A program made the translations under genes and the position numbers. Shown piece after piece: positions 17,397-26,993 of a stretch of DNA of 64,000 nt. Location: contig NZ_AP013042.1 of NCBI RefSeq assembly GCF_001547755.1, forward strand, positions 1,364,001 to 1,428,000, given 5' to 3'. The stretch comes from an endosymbiont of Bathymodiolus septemdierum str. Myojin knoll (GTDB lineage: Bacteria; Pseudomonadota; Gammaproteobacteria; PS1; Pseudothioglobaceae). Under the pieces are notes generated by a model, which was not told where the DNA came from, ran no database searches, and saw only the letters and a list, made by a program, of their open reading frames with translations. Position 1 is the first letter of the stretch. Each line of letters begins with the position of its first letter.

Positions 17397-18776
17397 GACC
17401 CTGTAAACCAGATTGTGTAAACCCTCATATTTTATAATCCCTAAAAAGGAGAAAAAACATGAGTAACGCAACACTAAGAAAAAACCAAAAGAACCAACTG
17501 AACAACACAGGCATTAACCAACAAAAACTCCGTGCTTTTGCTGGTGAGCTTGCCAAAGACATCCACACCCAAGATGACTTGGCAGACTTGTCTGCATCAT
17601 TGGTTAAGATGACCATAGAAGCGGCACTTGGTGCTGAGATGGAACATCACCTTGGCTATCCAAAATATGGACAAAATGGCAATGAATCTAATGCCAGTAA
17701 TAACGCTCGCAATGGCTACTACTCTAAAATTGTTAAAGGTAATCATGGCGAAGTTGAACTTGCTATTCCAAGGGATCGCAATGCTAACTTTGAGCCTGCT
17801 ATCATTGAGAAGGGTCAAACCAGATTAGGCGCTTTTGATAATCAAATATTAAGCCTGTATGCCAAAGGCATGAGCACCCGTGATATTGTCACAACCTTTA
17901 AAGAGATGTATGACGCTGACATCTCAGCAACGTTGGTGTCCAATGTAACACAAGCGGTTATTACTCAAGCCACAGAGTGGCGTAATCGTCCATTGGATGA
18001 GATTTACCCCATTGTTTATTTAGACGGTATTGTCATTAAAGTTAGGCAAGATAAACAAATCATTAAAAAGACCATGTACATTGCCCTAGGCGTTAATCTT
18101 GAGGGTAAAAAAGAATGTCTTGGCTTATGGTTGTCCAAAAATGAATCTTCTAAGTTCTGGTTGGGCGTTCTTAACGATATTGCTAATCGTGGCGTAAAAG
18201 ACATTCTGATCGCCTCAGTCGATGGGTTAACGGGATTCCCCGAAGCTATTAATGCCGTGTTCCCACAGGCTGATGTACAACTGTGTATTGTTCATATGGT
18301 TCGCAACTCGCTTAAATATGTGGGCTATAAGGAACGTAAGAATGTTGCTAGTGATTTAAAGCAAATCTATCAGTCTATTACTGAAGAAGAAGCTTTATTG
18401 GCGTTAGATGAGTTTGAGTATAAATGGGATACGCAGTTCCCAAGTATCGCCAAATCGTGGCGACGAAATTGGGATAATGTTGCTACTCTATTTGCTTATC
18501 CTGAGGCAATCAGAAAGGCAATCTATACCACTAATGCCATTGAATCCTTAAACTCAGTGATTAGAAAATCTATCAAAAACAGAAAGATTTTTAATCATGA
18601 TAACTCTGCTTTTAAAGTGGTCTTTTTAGCCATTGAAGCAGCCAGTAAGAAATGGACAATGCCAATACGAAATTGGTCACAAGCAATGAATCAGTTTATA
18701 ATCTTACATGAGGATAGATTAAAGGATTATGTCTGATTTTTGAAAGAGGTGTTTACACAATCTGGTTTACAGGGTC
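17397..18776 (+). mobile_element. IS256-family insertion sequence, complete
   Basis: 1380 bases bounded by perfect 26-bp terminal inverted repeats (GACCCTGTAAACCAGATTGT at the left end) and flanked by an 8-bp target duplication, TCCCAAGC at 17389-17396 and 18777-18784. One transposase gene fills it. The target was a palindrome, CACTCCCAAG-CTCCTA-CTTGGGAGTG, at the 3' end of the PIN-like gene. Perfect ends and an intact gene suggest recent insertion. Confidence 0.93.
17459..18736 (+). CDS. IS256-family transposase (DDE)
   Basis: 425 residues, a normal length for the Transposase_mut family. Catalytic acids are likely Asp in YLDGIVIK, Asp in ASVDGLTGFPEAI and Glu in TNAIESLNSVIRK. The RNase H-like core includes QLCIVHMVRNSLKYV. 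The N-terminal DNA-binding part contains MEHHLGYPKYG and NGYYSK, typical of the family. RBS AAAGGAG upstream. Intact, with no frameshift seen. Confidence 0.95.
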   Translation: MSNATLRKNQKNQLNNTGINQQKLRAFAGELAKDIHTQDDLADLSASLVKMTIEAALGAEMEHHLGYPKYGQNGNESNASNNARNGYYSKIVKGNHGEVELAIPRDRNANFEPAIIEKGQTRLGAFDNQILSLYAKGMSTRDIVTTFKEMYDADISATLVSNVTQAVITQATEWRNRPLDEIYPIVYLDGIVIKVRQDKQIIKKTMYIALGVNLEGKKECLGLWLSKNESSKFWLGVLNDIANRGVKDILIASVDGLTGFPEAINAVFPQADVQLCIVHMVRNSLKYVGYKERKNVASDLKQIYQSITEEEALLALDEFEYKWDTQFPSIAKSWRRNWDNVATLFAYPEAIRKAIYTTNAIESLNSVIRKSIKNRKIFNHDNSAFKVVFLAIEAASKKWTMPIRNWSQAMNQFIILHEDRLKDYV

Positions 18777-19597
18777 TCCCAAGCTCCTACTTGGGAGTGT
18801 GTTTTGTTTACTTGTGTTGTTTTTTGTTTTAGTATGCAATCCATTAATTTTTCTGGTTTAATTGTTTTAAAACCGTATTCTTTATCGAACCGTATTAAAT
18901 TTTCCTGGCTTAAGATGGAATTACCTCCAGCACTATTTGCGGTATCTCTTGTGCAAAAATAATCACACCCTAAGGCAATACAGCAAGCAACAGAATCTCC
19001 GTCCGACCATTCTGCAACTGCTTTTTCTGCTTTCGTCCTTTCCGATGCTGGCAATTGTTTTATTTTATTTGCAATATTGGAACTATCACAATTTTTTATT
19101 AAATCCTCAATCCAAAAAAAACCACCACCTTTTTTGAATATTTGTTCTTCAACTTCACACATACGAGCACGAGTTGCATCATCTATTGTCATTAAATTAC
19201 CTTCTAAACCAGTGTTTCTTATGCCTCCACATCTTGGGAATTTTACAATTTTAAAATCCAACCTTATTGCTTTTGAAAAATACTTTTTAAGTATAGGGTC
19301 CTTATCAAAACTAACAAAATCTTTTGGGTCTGGTCCAGTAGTAATTATGCCTCCAACAATTTCACTGGTGCTTTTATCTTCTACTGTAATTTTTGACACA
19401 ACATCTCCAAAAAATTGATGTCTTTCTTCTCTTCTAATTAACTCTAGAGTAAATATTGTTTCTGACAAATAAGGTGTAATTCTTCCATCACGAATAGCTT
19501 CATTTATTATTTCAAAACATTTAGTTTCTTCTTTATTTTCATAGTCTTCAGGAAACACTACTTTTTGCCAAACATTTGTATCAAACATTATTTTCAT
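18767..19597 (-). CDS. PIN-like domain protein (putative ribonuclease)
   Basis: 276 residues from ATG 19597 (MKIMFDTNVWQKV). The frame opens 39 codons upstream, but FDTN near the N-terminus is how PIN domains start. The first acidic residue is in FDTNVW, others in LSETIFTLELIRREE, and late acids in WSDGDSVACCIALGCDYFCTRD, the pattern of a PIN nuclease. The middle insert (about residues 75-170) is unusual for simple VapC toxins, and no antitoxin gene is adjacent. The IS256-type insertion replaced the last residues: the stop lies in the IS terminal repeat, and without the IS a TGA would follow directly after GAG, so little protein is lost. Confidence 0.6.
   Translation of the reverse strand: MKIMFDTNVWQKVVFPEDYENKEETKCFEIINEAIRDGRITPYLSETIFTLELIRREERHQFFGDVVSKITVEDKSTSEIVGGIITTGPDPKDFVSFDKDPILKKYFSKAIRLDFKIVKFPRCGGIRNTGLEGNLMTIDDATRARMCEVEEQIFKKGGGFFWIEDLIKNCDSSNIANKIKQLPASERTKAEKAVAEWSDGDSVACCIALGCDYFCTRDTANSAGGNSILSQENLIRFDKEYGFKTIKPEKLMDCILKQKTTQVNKTHSQVGAWETL
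18777..18799. repeat. Palindrome split by the IS element
   Basis: Right part of the IS target, TCCCAAGCTCCTACTTGGGA plus GTG. Its left arm, CACTCCCAAGC, is at 17386-17396. Restored, it forms a 10-bp hairpin overlapping the PIN gene stop and could have been its terminator or a dispersed repeat. Confidence 0.6.
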
Positions 19598-19803
19598 TTT
19601 AAAATTCCAATTTTGATAATTTACCGATAATACAATGCTTTCAACACTAACTGTAATGACTTTTAATAATAAATCTAGTGGATATTTAGAGTTGTTCATT
19701 TTTTCACTCGCCAAAAAACTTCCTACTCCCCTTGTTTTTAGACGCCCCCCTTAAATTGCACTGGATTAATACAAATGGCCTCAGCGTGGTTAAAATAACA
19801 AAT

Positions 19804-19878
19804 CAAACAAGTGGGGTTACTTTTTTTCCGGCTTAAGGTATGTAGTTCTGGAATATTAGTTAACTTGAGTGCGGTATA
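19804..19878. repeat. Direct repeat copy 2 (carbonic anhydrase 3' end)
   Basis: Partner of 16446-16520. It keeps TTACTTTTTTTCCGGCTTAA but is not attached to a carbonic anhydrase frame. It ends with TATAAT (19875-19880), 35 bases upstream of the permease start, likely its -10 element; the first copy has a degraded TACAGT at that place. Confidence 0.75.
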
Positions 19879-19914
19879 ATTTTGCATTTAATTTAATTTA
19901 ATTCCAAAAATTTC

Positions 19915-21855
19915 ATGCTAAATAAAAAAGTCATTGTCGCCCTTATTTTTTCAGCCTTTGCGTTATGGCTGTCGACCGTTGCGCCTTCTGTCGCTATCGC
20001 GTGGATGCTATCCATTTTACTTCTAACTATCTATCTTTTTGCCTTTGAAGTGGTTGAAGTAGATGAAGCAGCGATTACGGTAATGGTAATTTTAGGGTTG
20101 ATTTCATTGCCAATGGTACACACGATGATGGGGCTTGATAGTGGTCTGGTTGACAGTGAAAAACTGTTTACTGGATTTTCTTCTAACGCGGTGATGTCAA
20201 TTATTGCCGTGATGATTATCGGCGCAGGTCTGGATAAAACTGGATTAATGGCAAAAGTAGCGTCATTCATTCTAAAAGTCGGCGGTCGCTCAGAAACCCG
20301 CATCATTCCTATCGTTTCATCGGCCGTTGGTTTTATTTCTTCGTTTATGCAAAATGTCGGTGCGGCAGCGTTATTTATCCCTGTCGTCAATCGTATTTCA
20401 GTGCGTTCAGGTGTGCCAATGTCAAGATTGCTTATGCCGATGGGTTTTACAGCGATTCTGGGCGGTACAATGACGATGGTAGGCTCAAGTCCATTAATTT
20501 TACTGAATGACTTAATTTTGACCACCAATCAAGGATTGACAGCAGAAAATCAAATGGATACTTGGGGTTTATTTTCAGTGACACCAATTGGTATTGCTTT
20601 AGTTATTACTGGCATTCTGTATTTCGTTATTGCTGGTAAATATGTTTTACCCGTTGCCAAAGTTAAAAAAGAAACCACCTCTGTCATTAATCACATTAAA
20701 GAAATTTATGGCATTGATTATGATTTGTTTGAGGTTGGCGTACCTACAGACAGTTCTTTAGTGGGAATGACATTAGACCAAGTAGAAACTATTTATAAAA
20801 TACGGGTCATCGCTGTCCGTGATACAGAAGATCATAATTTGATTGGACATGGTTCGGTAGAAAGGGGTACCGAAATTCAGGCAGGAATGACTTTAGGGTT
20901 GTTGACCTCAATAGAGAATTTAGAAAGTTTTGTTGCGGGTTTTGGCTTAGAATTATCTAATAAAATTGAAAAGTTTTCTGATGTTTTGTCTACTCAAAAT
21001 TGTGGCACGGCTGAAGTGGTTATCCCGCCAAACTCCTCCTTGATTGGTAAAACGGCACGCGATGTATGGCTTAGAAAAACTTATGGCCTGGCGATGGTTG
21101 CCCTGCATCGTGGTGGTAAAACCATGAAAGAAGGTGAAGGTATCCGTGATGTTGAATTTCAATCGGGCGACACATTAGTTGTTTATGTAGCCTGGGAAGA
21201 TTTAGACCGATTAACAGATAATCCAGATTTTATTGCCATTACCAATAATTATCCACACCAAGAGGAATCACGCCCTGAAAAGGTCAAATGGGCAGGCTTG
21301 TTCTTTGGTCTTGCATTATTCTTAGTTTTATTTACCGATATCAAACTTTCTATTGCCTTGTTGACAGGTGCATTAGGCATGATTTTGACCAAAGTATTGA
21401 ATATTGAAGAGGCTTATCGAGCGGTTTCTTGGAAAACGGTGTTTTTACTCGCAAGTTTAATTCCATTAGGTTTGGCAGTGTCAAAAACTGGCACAGCGCT
21501 TTGGATTGCACAAGAAACGGTTGCCGTGGTGGGCGATATGGCGCCGTGGATTATTTTGACTGCAATTGCAGTTTTGGCAACTTTCTTTACTTTGGTAATG
21601 TCGAATGTTGGCGCAACCATTTTATTGGTACCGATTGCGGTAAATATTGCGATTCAAGTCGGTGCAGACCCAGCAATCTACGCATTAACAGTTGCAATTG
21701 CAACTTCAAATTCATTCCTAATCCCAACGCATCAAGTAAACGCCCTTATCATGGGCCCAGGTGGCTATAAAGTAACTGATTTCATTAAAGCGGGTGGCAT
21801 CATGACAATACTGTTCTTAGTCGTTATGATGGTGATGATGAGTCTTATTTTTTAG
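19915..21855 (+). CDS. SLC13-type ion permease with two TrkA-C (RCK_C) domains
   Basis: 646 residues. An N-terminal membrane half (about 1-245) has several segments and the conserved MQNVGAAALFIPVV and GGTMTMVGSSPLILLNDL loops. Two soluble TrkA-C domains follow, around 265-345 (VPTDSSLVGMTLDQVE) and 360-435 (IPPNSSLIGKTARDVWLRKTYGL). A second membrane half follows, with MSNVGATILLVPIA and SNSFLIPTHQVNALIMGPGGY. The family moves sulfate, dicarboxylates or related anions, usually with Na+. The substrate cannot be read from sequence. Past adjacency to carbonic anhydrase makes an inorganic anion such as bicarbonate worth testing, and sulfate is equally possible. Confidence 0.85.
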   Translation: MLNKKVIVALIFSAFALWLSTVAPSVAIAWMLSILLLTIYLFAFEVVEVDEAAITVMVILGLISLPMVHTMMGLDSGLVDSEKLFTGFSSNAVMSIIAVMIIGAGLDKTGLMAKVASFILKVGGRSETRIIPIVSSAVGFISSFMQNVGAAALFIPVVNRISVRSGVPMSRLLMPMGFTAILGGTMTMVGSSPLILLNDLILTTNQGLTAENQMDTWGLFSVTPIGIALVITGILYFVIAGKYVLPVAKVKKETTSVINHIKEIYGIDYDLFEVGVPTDSSLVGMTLDQVETIYKIRVIAVRDTEDHNLIGHGSVERGTEIQAGMTLGLLTSIENLESFVAGFGLELSNKIEKFSDVLSTQNCGTAEVVIPPNSSLIGKTARDVWLRKTYGLAMVALHRGGKTMKEGEGIRDVEFQSGDTLVVYVAWEDLDRLTDNPDFIAITNNYPHQEESRPEKVKWAGLFFGLALFLVLFTDIKLSIALLTGALGMILTKVLNIEEAYRAVSWKTVFLLASLIPLGLAVSKTGTALWIAQETVAVVGDMAPWIILTAIAVLATFFTLVMSNVGATILLVPIAVNIAIQVGADPAIYALTVAIATSNSFLIPTHQVNALIMGPGGYKVTDFIKAGGIMTILFLVVMMVMMSLIF

Positions 21856-21864
21856 CGTTAACGC

Positions 21865-22749
21865 TTATTTCGTCGCTTTGCCGATATCAATAAAACACTG
21901 AATATAGTTAATCTCCTTATCCTGCTGGCGTCCGACGGCAAACAATTTTTGATTCAATTTTTGTGTACTTATTTGGATTTTTTTCACCGGCATTTTTTTG
22001 ATAAACTCATCTGCCAGCCATTCGGGCAATACGCATACGCCACGCCCTAATGCTGTCATTTGCAGTATAAGGTCAATAGATTCTATTTTTTTAATACGCT
22101 TGGGTTTGATGTGTGCAGGATTTAAAAAACGGGTCAAAATATCAAGCCTATCTAATGATACAGGAAAAGTTAATAAAGTTTCATCGACAAAATCTACTGG
22201 AAATACCACTGTCTTTTGTGCCAATGCGTGTTGATCGGCAACCAAAAGTACCAAATTATATTGCGCCAATATTTCCGTGTGAATGTCTGATTTTCTCTCT
22301 ATATCTGGCGTTATCAAAATATCAATATGGCGGTTCAGCAATCCTTCATGTCCAGAAAATTGAAATTTGTTAATAATATCCACTTCCACATCAGGCATTT
22401 TCTGCAAAAACACACCAATCACCTTGGTCAGCCACTCATAACAAGGGTAACACTCAACCCCAATGCGCAAAACCCCTTGGCGACCTTCAGCGTAGGCCTT
22501 GAGTGTTTTTTCGGTTTGTTCTAATATGGGTAGTAATTGCTGTGCAGTTTGTAATAACAATTCTCCTGATTTTGTCAGACGCAAACTTCGACCCTCTTTT
22601 TCCCAAAATGCCACATTTAGTTTACATTCCAAATAACGAATTTGGTGAGACAAAGCAGATTGACTTAAGTGCAACGCATTAGCGGCACGAGTCAAGGTGT
22701 TATTTTCATGTAATGCTTGAATAATTTTTAAATGTTTTAGGGTGATCAT
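21865..22749 (-). CDS. metR: LysR-type regulator MetR
   Basis: 294 residues. An N-terminal winged helix (LTRAANALHLSQSALSHQIRYLE) is followed by an effector domain. LRIGVECYPCYEWL matches the homocysteine-binding region of MetR (LRIAIECHSCIQWL in E. coli). Activates metE and other methionine genes, with homocysteine as co-inducer. Divergent from metE with 104 bases between starts and a perfect MetR box there. Confidence 0.9.
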   Translation of the reverse strand: MITLKHLKIIQALHENNTLTRAANALHLSQSALSHQIRYLECKLNVAFWEKEGRSLRLTKSGELLLQTAQQLLPILEQTEKTLKAYAEGRQGVLRIGVECYPCYEWLTKVIGVFLQKMPDVEVDIINKFQFSGHEGLLNRHIDILITPDIERKSDIHTEILAQYNLVLLVADQHALAQKTVVFPVDFVDETLLTFPVSLDRLDILTRFLNPAHIKPKRIKKIESIDLILQMTALGRGVCVLPEWLADEFIKKMPVKKIQISTQKLNQKLFAVGRQQDKEINYIQCFIDIGKATK

Positions 22750-22757
22750 AAAATATA

Positions 22758-22770
22758 TGAATATAATTCA
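22758..22770. promoter_or_regulatory. MetR binding site
   Basis: TGAATATAATTCA, an exact match to the MetR consensus TGAA-N5-TTCA. It lies 9 bases upstream of the metR start codon in the metR-metE divergent region, so it could serve both repression of metR and activation of metE. The dyad extends one base further on each side. Confidence 0.75.
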
Positions 22771-22853
22771 TAATTAAGGTAAAAACAATCATTTTACTTC
22801 ATATTATCACTGCTATAAAATAATCCACTTTAAATCAATAAGGCATCTTAATC

Positions 22854-25127
22854 ATGGTTACAACACACAATTTAGGCTTCCCCCGTATCGGCAAGCAACG
22901 AGAGTTAAAATTTGCATTAGAAAAATATTGGACAAACCATATTTCTCAAGAAGAATTATTACAAACCGCCAGCACACTGCGTCAACAGCATTGGGAAAAT
23001 CAAAGCGCTTTAGATTTAGCGCCTGTAGGTGATTTTTCTTTTTATGACCAAGTTTTGGACACCAGTTTTTTATTGGGCAATGTGCCACAACGGGTTGAAA
23101 ACATATCAGACAATGAATTGGATAATTATTTTCGAGTAGCACGAGGACGCGCCTCAACCAATGAATCCAGTTGCACTTGTGTTCAAGCAGGTGAGATGAC
23201 CAAATGGTTTGACACCAATTATCACTATATTGTGCCAGAATTTAGCCAAGCAACGAATTTTGCACTACAACCGCAACGCTTGATTGCACAAATCGTTGAA
23301 GCACAAGCACAGGGTATCAATACCAAGCCTGTTATTGTAGGACCTGTTACCTATTTATGGTTGGGTAAATCTAAAGATACAAGTAACAAATTGGATTTAT
23401 TAGATTCTCTAGTTGTAGTATATGCCCAATTATTTGATGAGTTAGCAAAATTAGGCATAGAATGGGTACAGATTGATGAGCCTATTTTGGTCACAGAATT
23501 ATCAGCAGATTGGCAATTGGCATTTGAAAAAACTTACCAATCATTGGCTAGCAGCCCTGTTAAATTATTACTTGCCAGTTATTTTGGCACTTTACAAGAC
23601 AACTTAATGCTTACTTGTAACTTGCCTGTTGATGGGCTACATATTGATGCAATTAATGCCAAAGAAGAAGTGCAAAAAGTGATTGATAATTTAGCAGATA
23701 ACAAGATTTTATCTTTAGGCGTTATTAATGGTCGTAATATTTGGAAAACAGATTTTAGTGCCACTTTATTATGGTTAAAGCCTATTTACCAGCAACTAAA
23801 AGACAGATTGTGGCTAGCCCCCTCTTGTTCACTACTGCATGTGCCTGTGGATTTAGGCAGCGAACAAGCACTGGATGTGGATATTAAATCATGGTTATCT
23901 TTTGCGGTGCAAAAATTAGAAGAATTACGAATTCTAGCCAAGGCACTCAATCAAGGGCAGGCGAGTGTTACTAAAGAAATAGCGAATAATATTAATGCAA
24001 TTGACAACAGAAAACATTCATTACTTGTTCATAATAGTCTTGTTAAACAGCGTGTTGCTGATGTGAGTGATGCTCTGGGTAATCGTCAATCCAGTTATAA
24101 AGTGAGGGTAAAAATTCAAGGTGAAAAGCTTAATTTACCCTTGTATCCAACAACAACAATTGGCTCATTCCCACAAACGACAGAAATTCGACAAGCAAGG
24201 CGAAATTATAAAGCAGGGCAATTATCAGAGACTGAGTATATTAAAGCAATGCGCGCCGAAGTGCAACATTGTATAAAGATGCAAGTAGAATTAGGTTTAG
24301 ATGTTTTGGTTCACGGTGAGCCTGAACGCAATGATATGGTAGAATATTTTGGGCAACAATTAGAGGGTTATGCGTTCAGTCAATTTGGCTGGGTGCAATC
24401 TTATGGTTCTCGTTGCGTCAAACCGCCTATTATTTTCGGTGATATTTCCCGTTTAAAACCGATGACAGTAGAATGGGCAGTTTACGCTCAATCATTGACG
24501 AATAAGCCAGTGAAAGGAATGCTGACAGGACCTGTAACAATGCTCAACTGGTCATTTGTGCGTGATGACCAGCCGCGTGCAACCACTTGTTTGCAATTGT
24601 CTTTTGCCATCAGGGATGAAGTTATAGATCTTGAAAAAGCAAATATTAATATCATTCAAATTGATGAAGCAGCCTTAAGAGAAGGATTGCCATTGCGACA
24701 ATCTCAATGGCAAGAATATCTTGACTGGGCTGTCAATGCCTATCGAATTAGTGCTAACGGTGTCAATGATGGAACCCAAATTCATACCCATATGTGCTAT
24801 TCAGAATTCAATGATATTATTGGGGCAATCGCACACATGGATGCGGATGTTATTACCATTGAAACTTCTCGTTCTGATATGGAATTATTAGATGTTTTTG
24901 ATGATTTTACTTATCCAAATGAAATTGGACCAGGTGTTTACGACATTCATTCGCCAAATATTCCTACGGTGAACTCTATAGTTGAGCTTATGCAAAAAGC
25001 CGCACAACGCATTCCTGCAGAGCGTTTATGGGTAAATCCTGATTGCGGGCTGAAGACTCGTAACTGGTCCGAGGTTAAGCCAGCGTTGGAAAATATGATA
25101 TTGGCAAGTAAACAGCTTAGAAATTAG
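22854..25127 (+). CDS. metE: Cobalamin-independent methionine synthase
   Basis: 757 residues, as in E. coli (753). Transfers methyl from 5-methyl-THF-polyglutamate to homocysteine. The N-terminal barrel starts [24 protein letters not shown]. The catalytic C-terminal barrel has [10 protein letters not shown], the zinc ligands in [11 protein letters not shown] and NPDCGLKTR, and [15 protein letters not shown]. The last 11 bases overlap the convergent truA. Having MetE means methionine can be made without B12. Confidence 0.98.
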   Translation: MVTTHNLGFPRIGKQRELKFALEKYWTNHISQEELLQTASTLRQQHWENQSALDLAPVGDFSFYDQVLDTSFLLGNVPQRVENISDNELDNYFRVARGRASTNESSCTCVQAGEMTKWFDTNYHYIVPEFSQATNFALQPQRLIAQIVEAQAQGINTKPVIVGPVTYLWLGKSKDTSNKLDLLDSLVVVYAQLFDELAKLGIEWVQIDEPILVTELSADWQLAFEKTYQSLASSPVKLLLASYFGTLQDNLMLTCNLPVDGLHIDAINAKEEVQKVIDNLADNKILSLGVINGRNIWKTDFSATLLWLKPIYQQLKDRLWLAPSCSLLHVPVDLGSEQALDVDIKSWLSFAVQKLEELRILAKALNQGQASVTKEIANNINAIDNRKHSLLVHNSLVKQRVADVSDALGNRQSSYKVRVKIQGEKLNLPLYPTTTIGSFPQTTEIRQARRNYKAGQLSETEYIKAMRAEVQHCIKMQVELGLDVLVHGEPERNDMVEYFGQQLEGYAFSQFGWVQSYGSRCVKPPIIFGDISRLKPMTVEWAVYAQSLTNKPVKGMLTGPVTMLNWSFVRDDQPRATTCLQLSFAIRDEVIDLEKANINIIQIDEAALREGLPLRQSQWQEYLDWAVNAYRISANGVNDGTQIHTHMCYSEFNDIIGAIAHMDADVITIETSRSDMELLDVFDDFTYPNEIGPGVYDIHSPNIPTVNSIVELMQKAAQRIPAERLWVNPDCGLKTRNWSEVKPALENMILASKQLRN

Positions 25128-25860
25128 AATAAAAGGCTTTCATAAAATATAAACCTTGAGGCGGGGCAGTAGCACCCGCCTTTTTTCTGTCCTTAGATTT
25201 TAACACTTCTTGCATCCACTCTACTGTCCGCTCACCCCTGCCGATTTTTAGCAAGGTGCCAACAATATTGCGCACCATGTGATGTAGAAAAGCGTTTGCC
25301 TTAATGTCTAATAAAATGTCATTACTGTTTTTATTTAAGCGAATAAATTCTATGGTTTTAATCGGCGATTTTGCTTGACAAAGGCTGCCGCGGAAGGCTG
25401 AAAAATCATGCTCACCCAGTAGGTATTCGCTGGCCTTTTGCATAGCATCAATGTTTAACCTTCTTGGCTCCCACAAAGAATGTTTATCAATAATCGCAGA
25501 ACGCACTCTAGTATTATGAATTTTATAATGATAGCGCCTAGCATGTGCGCTGAAACGCGCATGAAAATTATCATCCACTCGCTTTGCCCAAATGAAATTG
25601 ACATCAGTAGGCAAATTGACATTACCGCCAAATAACCAAGCCTCGTTTTCTCTATCGGCTGTGGTTTCAAAATGAATTACCTGTTCAACCGCATGTACAC
25701 CTGCATCCGTTCTACCTGAACAAAATACGCGTATAGGACGGTCTGCCACTTTTGAAAGCGCAGCTTCAACCTCTTGTTGAACGGTGCGAATGCCAGATTT
25801 TTGCAATTGCCAACCGTGGAAATCGCCCCCCATATATTCAACCCCCATTGCTACTTTCAT
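25117..25860 (-). CDS. truA: tRNA pseudouridine(38-40) synthase
   Basis: 247 residues. Makes pseudouridine at tRNA positions 38-40 in the anticodon stem-loop. The catalytic Asp is in [11 protein letters not shown], and [16 protein letters not shown] is the family's N-terminal strand. The C-terminal half has [17 protein letters not shown], the usual structural motif. Overlaps metE tail to tail by 11 bases. Confidence 0.97.
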   Translation of the reverse strand: MKVAMGVEYMGGDFHGWQLQKSGIRTVQQEVEAALSKVADRPIRVFCSGRTDAGVHAVEQVIHFETTADRENEAWLFGGNVNLPTDVNFIWAKRVDDNFHARFSAHARRYHYKIHNTRVRSAIIDKHSLWEPRRLNIDAMQKASEYLLGEHDFSAFRGSLCQAKSPIKTIEFIRLNKNSNDILLDIKANAFLHHMVRNIVGTLLKIGRGERTVEWMQEVLKSKDRKKAGATAPPQGLYFMKAFYSNF

Positions 25861-25908
25861 GGCTTATACTGTAAAATAAAATTATTCTATTTTACGCTAA
25901 ACACTTAT

Positions 25909-26265
25909 ATGAAAAATGAAGCAACAGGCGTCAAGCGAATTTTTAGTGCTTACACCTTTTCTATGCAAGGGTTAAAGGCGTGCTATCAATCAGAAGCCGC
26001 ATTTCGACAGGAGGTTTGGCTCAGTTTTATCTTAATCCCACTGGCCTTATATTTACGCGACGACGCCATTGAACGCGTATTGCTAATCCTCCCAGTATTT
26101 CTAATACTGATAATCGAAATCCTAAATTCAGCCATCGAATCTGTCGTTGATAGAATTGGCGATGAATACCACCCACTTTCAGGCATAGCAAAAGACATGG
26201 GTTCGGCAGCCGTTTGGCTGGCGTTAATATTATTCATAGTGATATGGTCAATTATTCTGATTTAA
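25909..26265 (+). CDS. dgkA: Diacylglycerol kinase
   Basis: 118 residues from ATG 25909; a longer frame opens at 25774 but would run through truA's 5' end. Phosphorylates diacylglycerol in the inner membrane to recycle lipid. It has three membrane segments and the family core RQEVWLSFIL, EILNSAIESVVDRIGDEYHPLSGIAKDMGSAA, of which EILNSAIE...D is the active site. Overlaps birA by 22 bases, indicating translational coupling. Confidence 0.95.
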   Translation: MKNEATGVKRIFSAYTFSMQGLKACYQSEAAFRQEVWLSFILIPLALYLRDDAIERVLLILPVFLILIIEILNSAIESVVDRIGDEYHPLSGIAKDMGSAAVWLALILFIVIWSIILI

Positions 26266-26993
26266 CTGCCCATTTATCTGGCGACATTGATTGCCATATT
26301 TTTGACACCCTCCCTAGTACTAATGATTATCTTTCATCGTTAGCCTTTTCACCGAGAACGCAAGTCTGTGTAGCTATGCAGCAGACACAGGGGAAAGGGC
26401 AATACAATCGACGCTGGTTGAGCAGCAAAAACAATAGCATCCTATTGTCTATTCGTAGAGTTTTTTCAGCCGATGTGACTTTGAGCGGTTTGAGTTTGGT
26501 GGTAGGTTTGGCGTTAATTGAGACACTCAAAGATTATGGTATCAATGATTTACAACTTAAATGGCCGAATGATGTTTATCATCAAGACAAGAAATTAGCT
26601 GGCATTCTAATTGAAAATAGCCTAAAAAACCAAATGCAATCTGTGGTCATCGGACTTGGTATCAATGTTGATGTGGATATTGATTGCCAAACGCCATGGA
26701 CAGATTTACGCACAATTAGCAAAAATCCTATCAATCAATTTGATTTAAACAAAGATTTAATCAATAAAATTCTGCAATTCTGTCAGATTTTTGCAGACGA
26801 AGGCTTTGTATATTTCACCCGGCAATGGGAAAATGTTGATTATTTACACGGTAAGCGTCTTCAATATGACGACAAAAAACAAACCTTTTTAGGTCTGTGT
26901 TGCGGTGTTAACGCAGAAGGAGCGTTACTGATTAAAACTAAGCGCGAAATTAAGCGTGTTTATTCTTCCCAGTTTCTGTCGTTTCCTTGTTAA
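26244..26993 (+). CDS. birA: Biotin--protein ligase, monofunctional
   Basis: 249 residues from ATG 26244 inside the end of dgkA. Attaches biotin to AccB. Catalytic motifs: QQTQGKGQYNRRWLS (GRGRRGR-like adenylate loop), LQLKWPNDVYHQDKKLAGILIE and VVIGLGINV. It lacks the N-terminal helix-turn-helix of E. coli BirA, so it should not act as the biotin operon repressor. Convergent with the bactofilin gene, with about 44 bases of overlap at the 3' ends. Confidence 0.93.
   Translation: MVNYSDLTAHLSGDIDCHIFDTLPSTNDYLSSLAFSPRTQVCVAMQQTQGKGQYNRRWLSSKNNSILLSIRRVFSADVTLSGLSLVVGLALIETLKDYGINDLQLKWPNDVYHQDKKLAGILIENSLKNQMQSVVIGLGINVDVDIDCQTPWTDLRTISKNPINQFDLNKDLINKILQFCQIFADEGFVYFTRQWENVDYLHGKRLQYDDKKQTFLGLCCGVNAEGALLIKTKREIKRVYSSQFLSFPC

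Noticed and set aside
18767-19597. VapC toxin of a type II pair
   Set aside because: Twice the usual size and no small antitoxin frame next to it.
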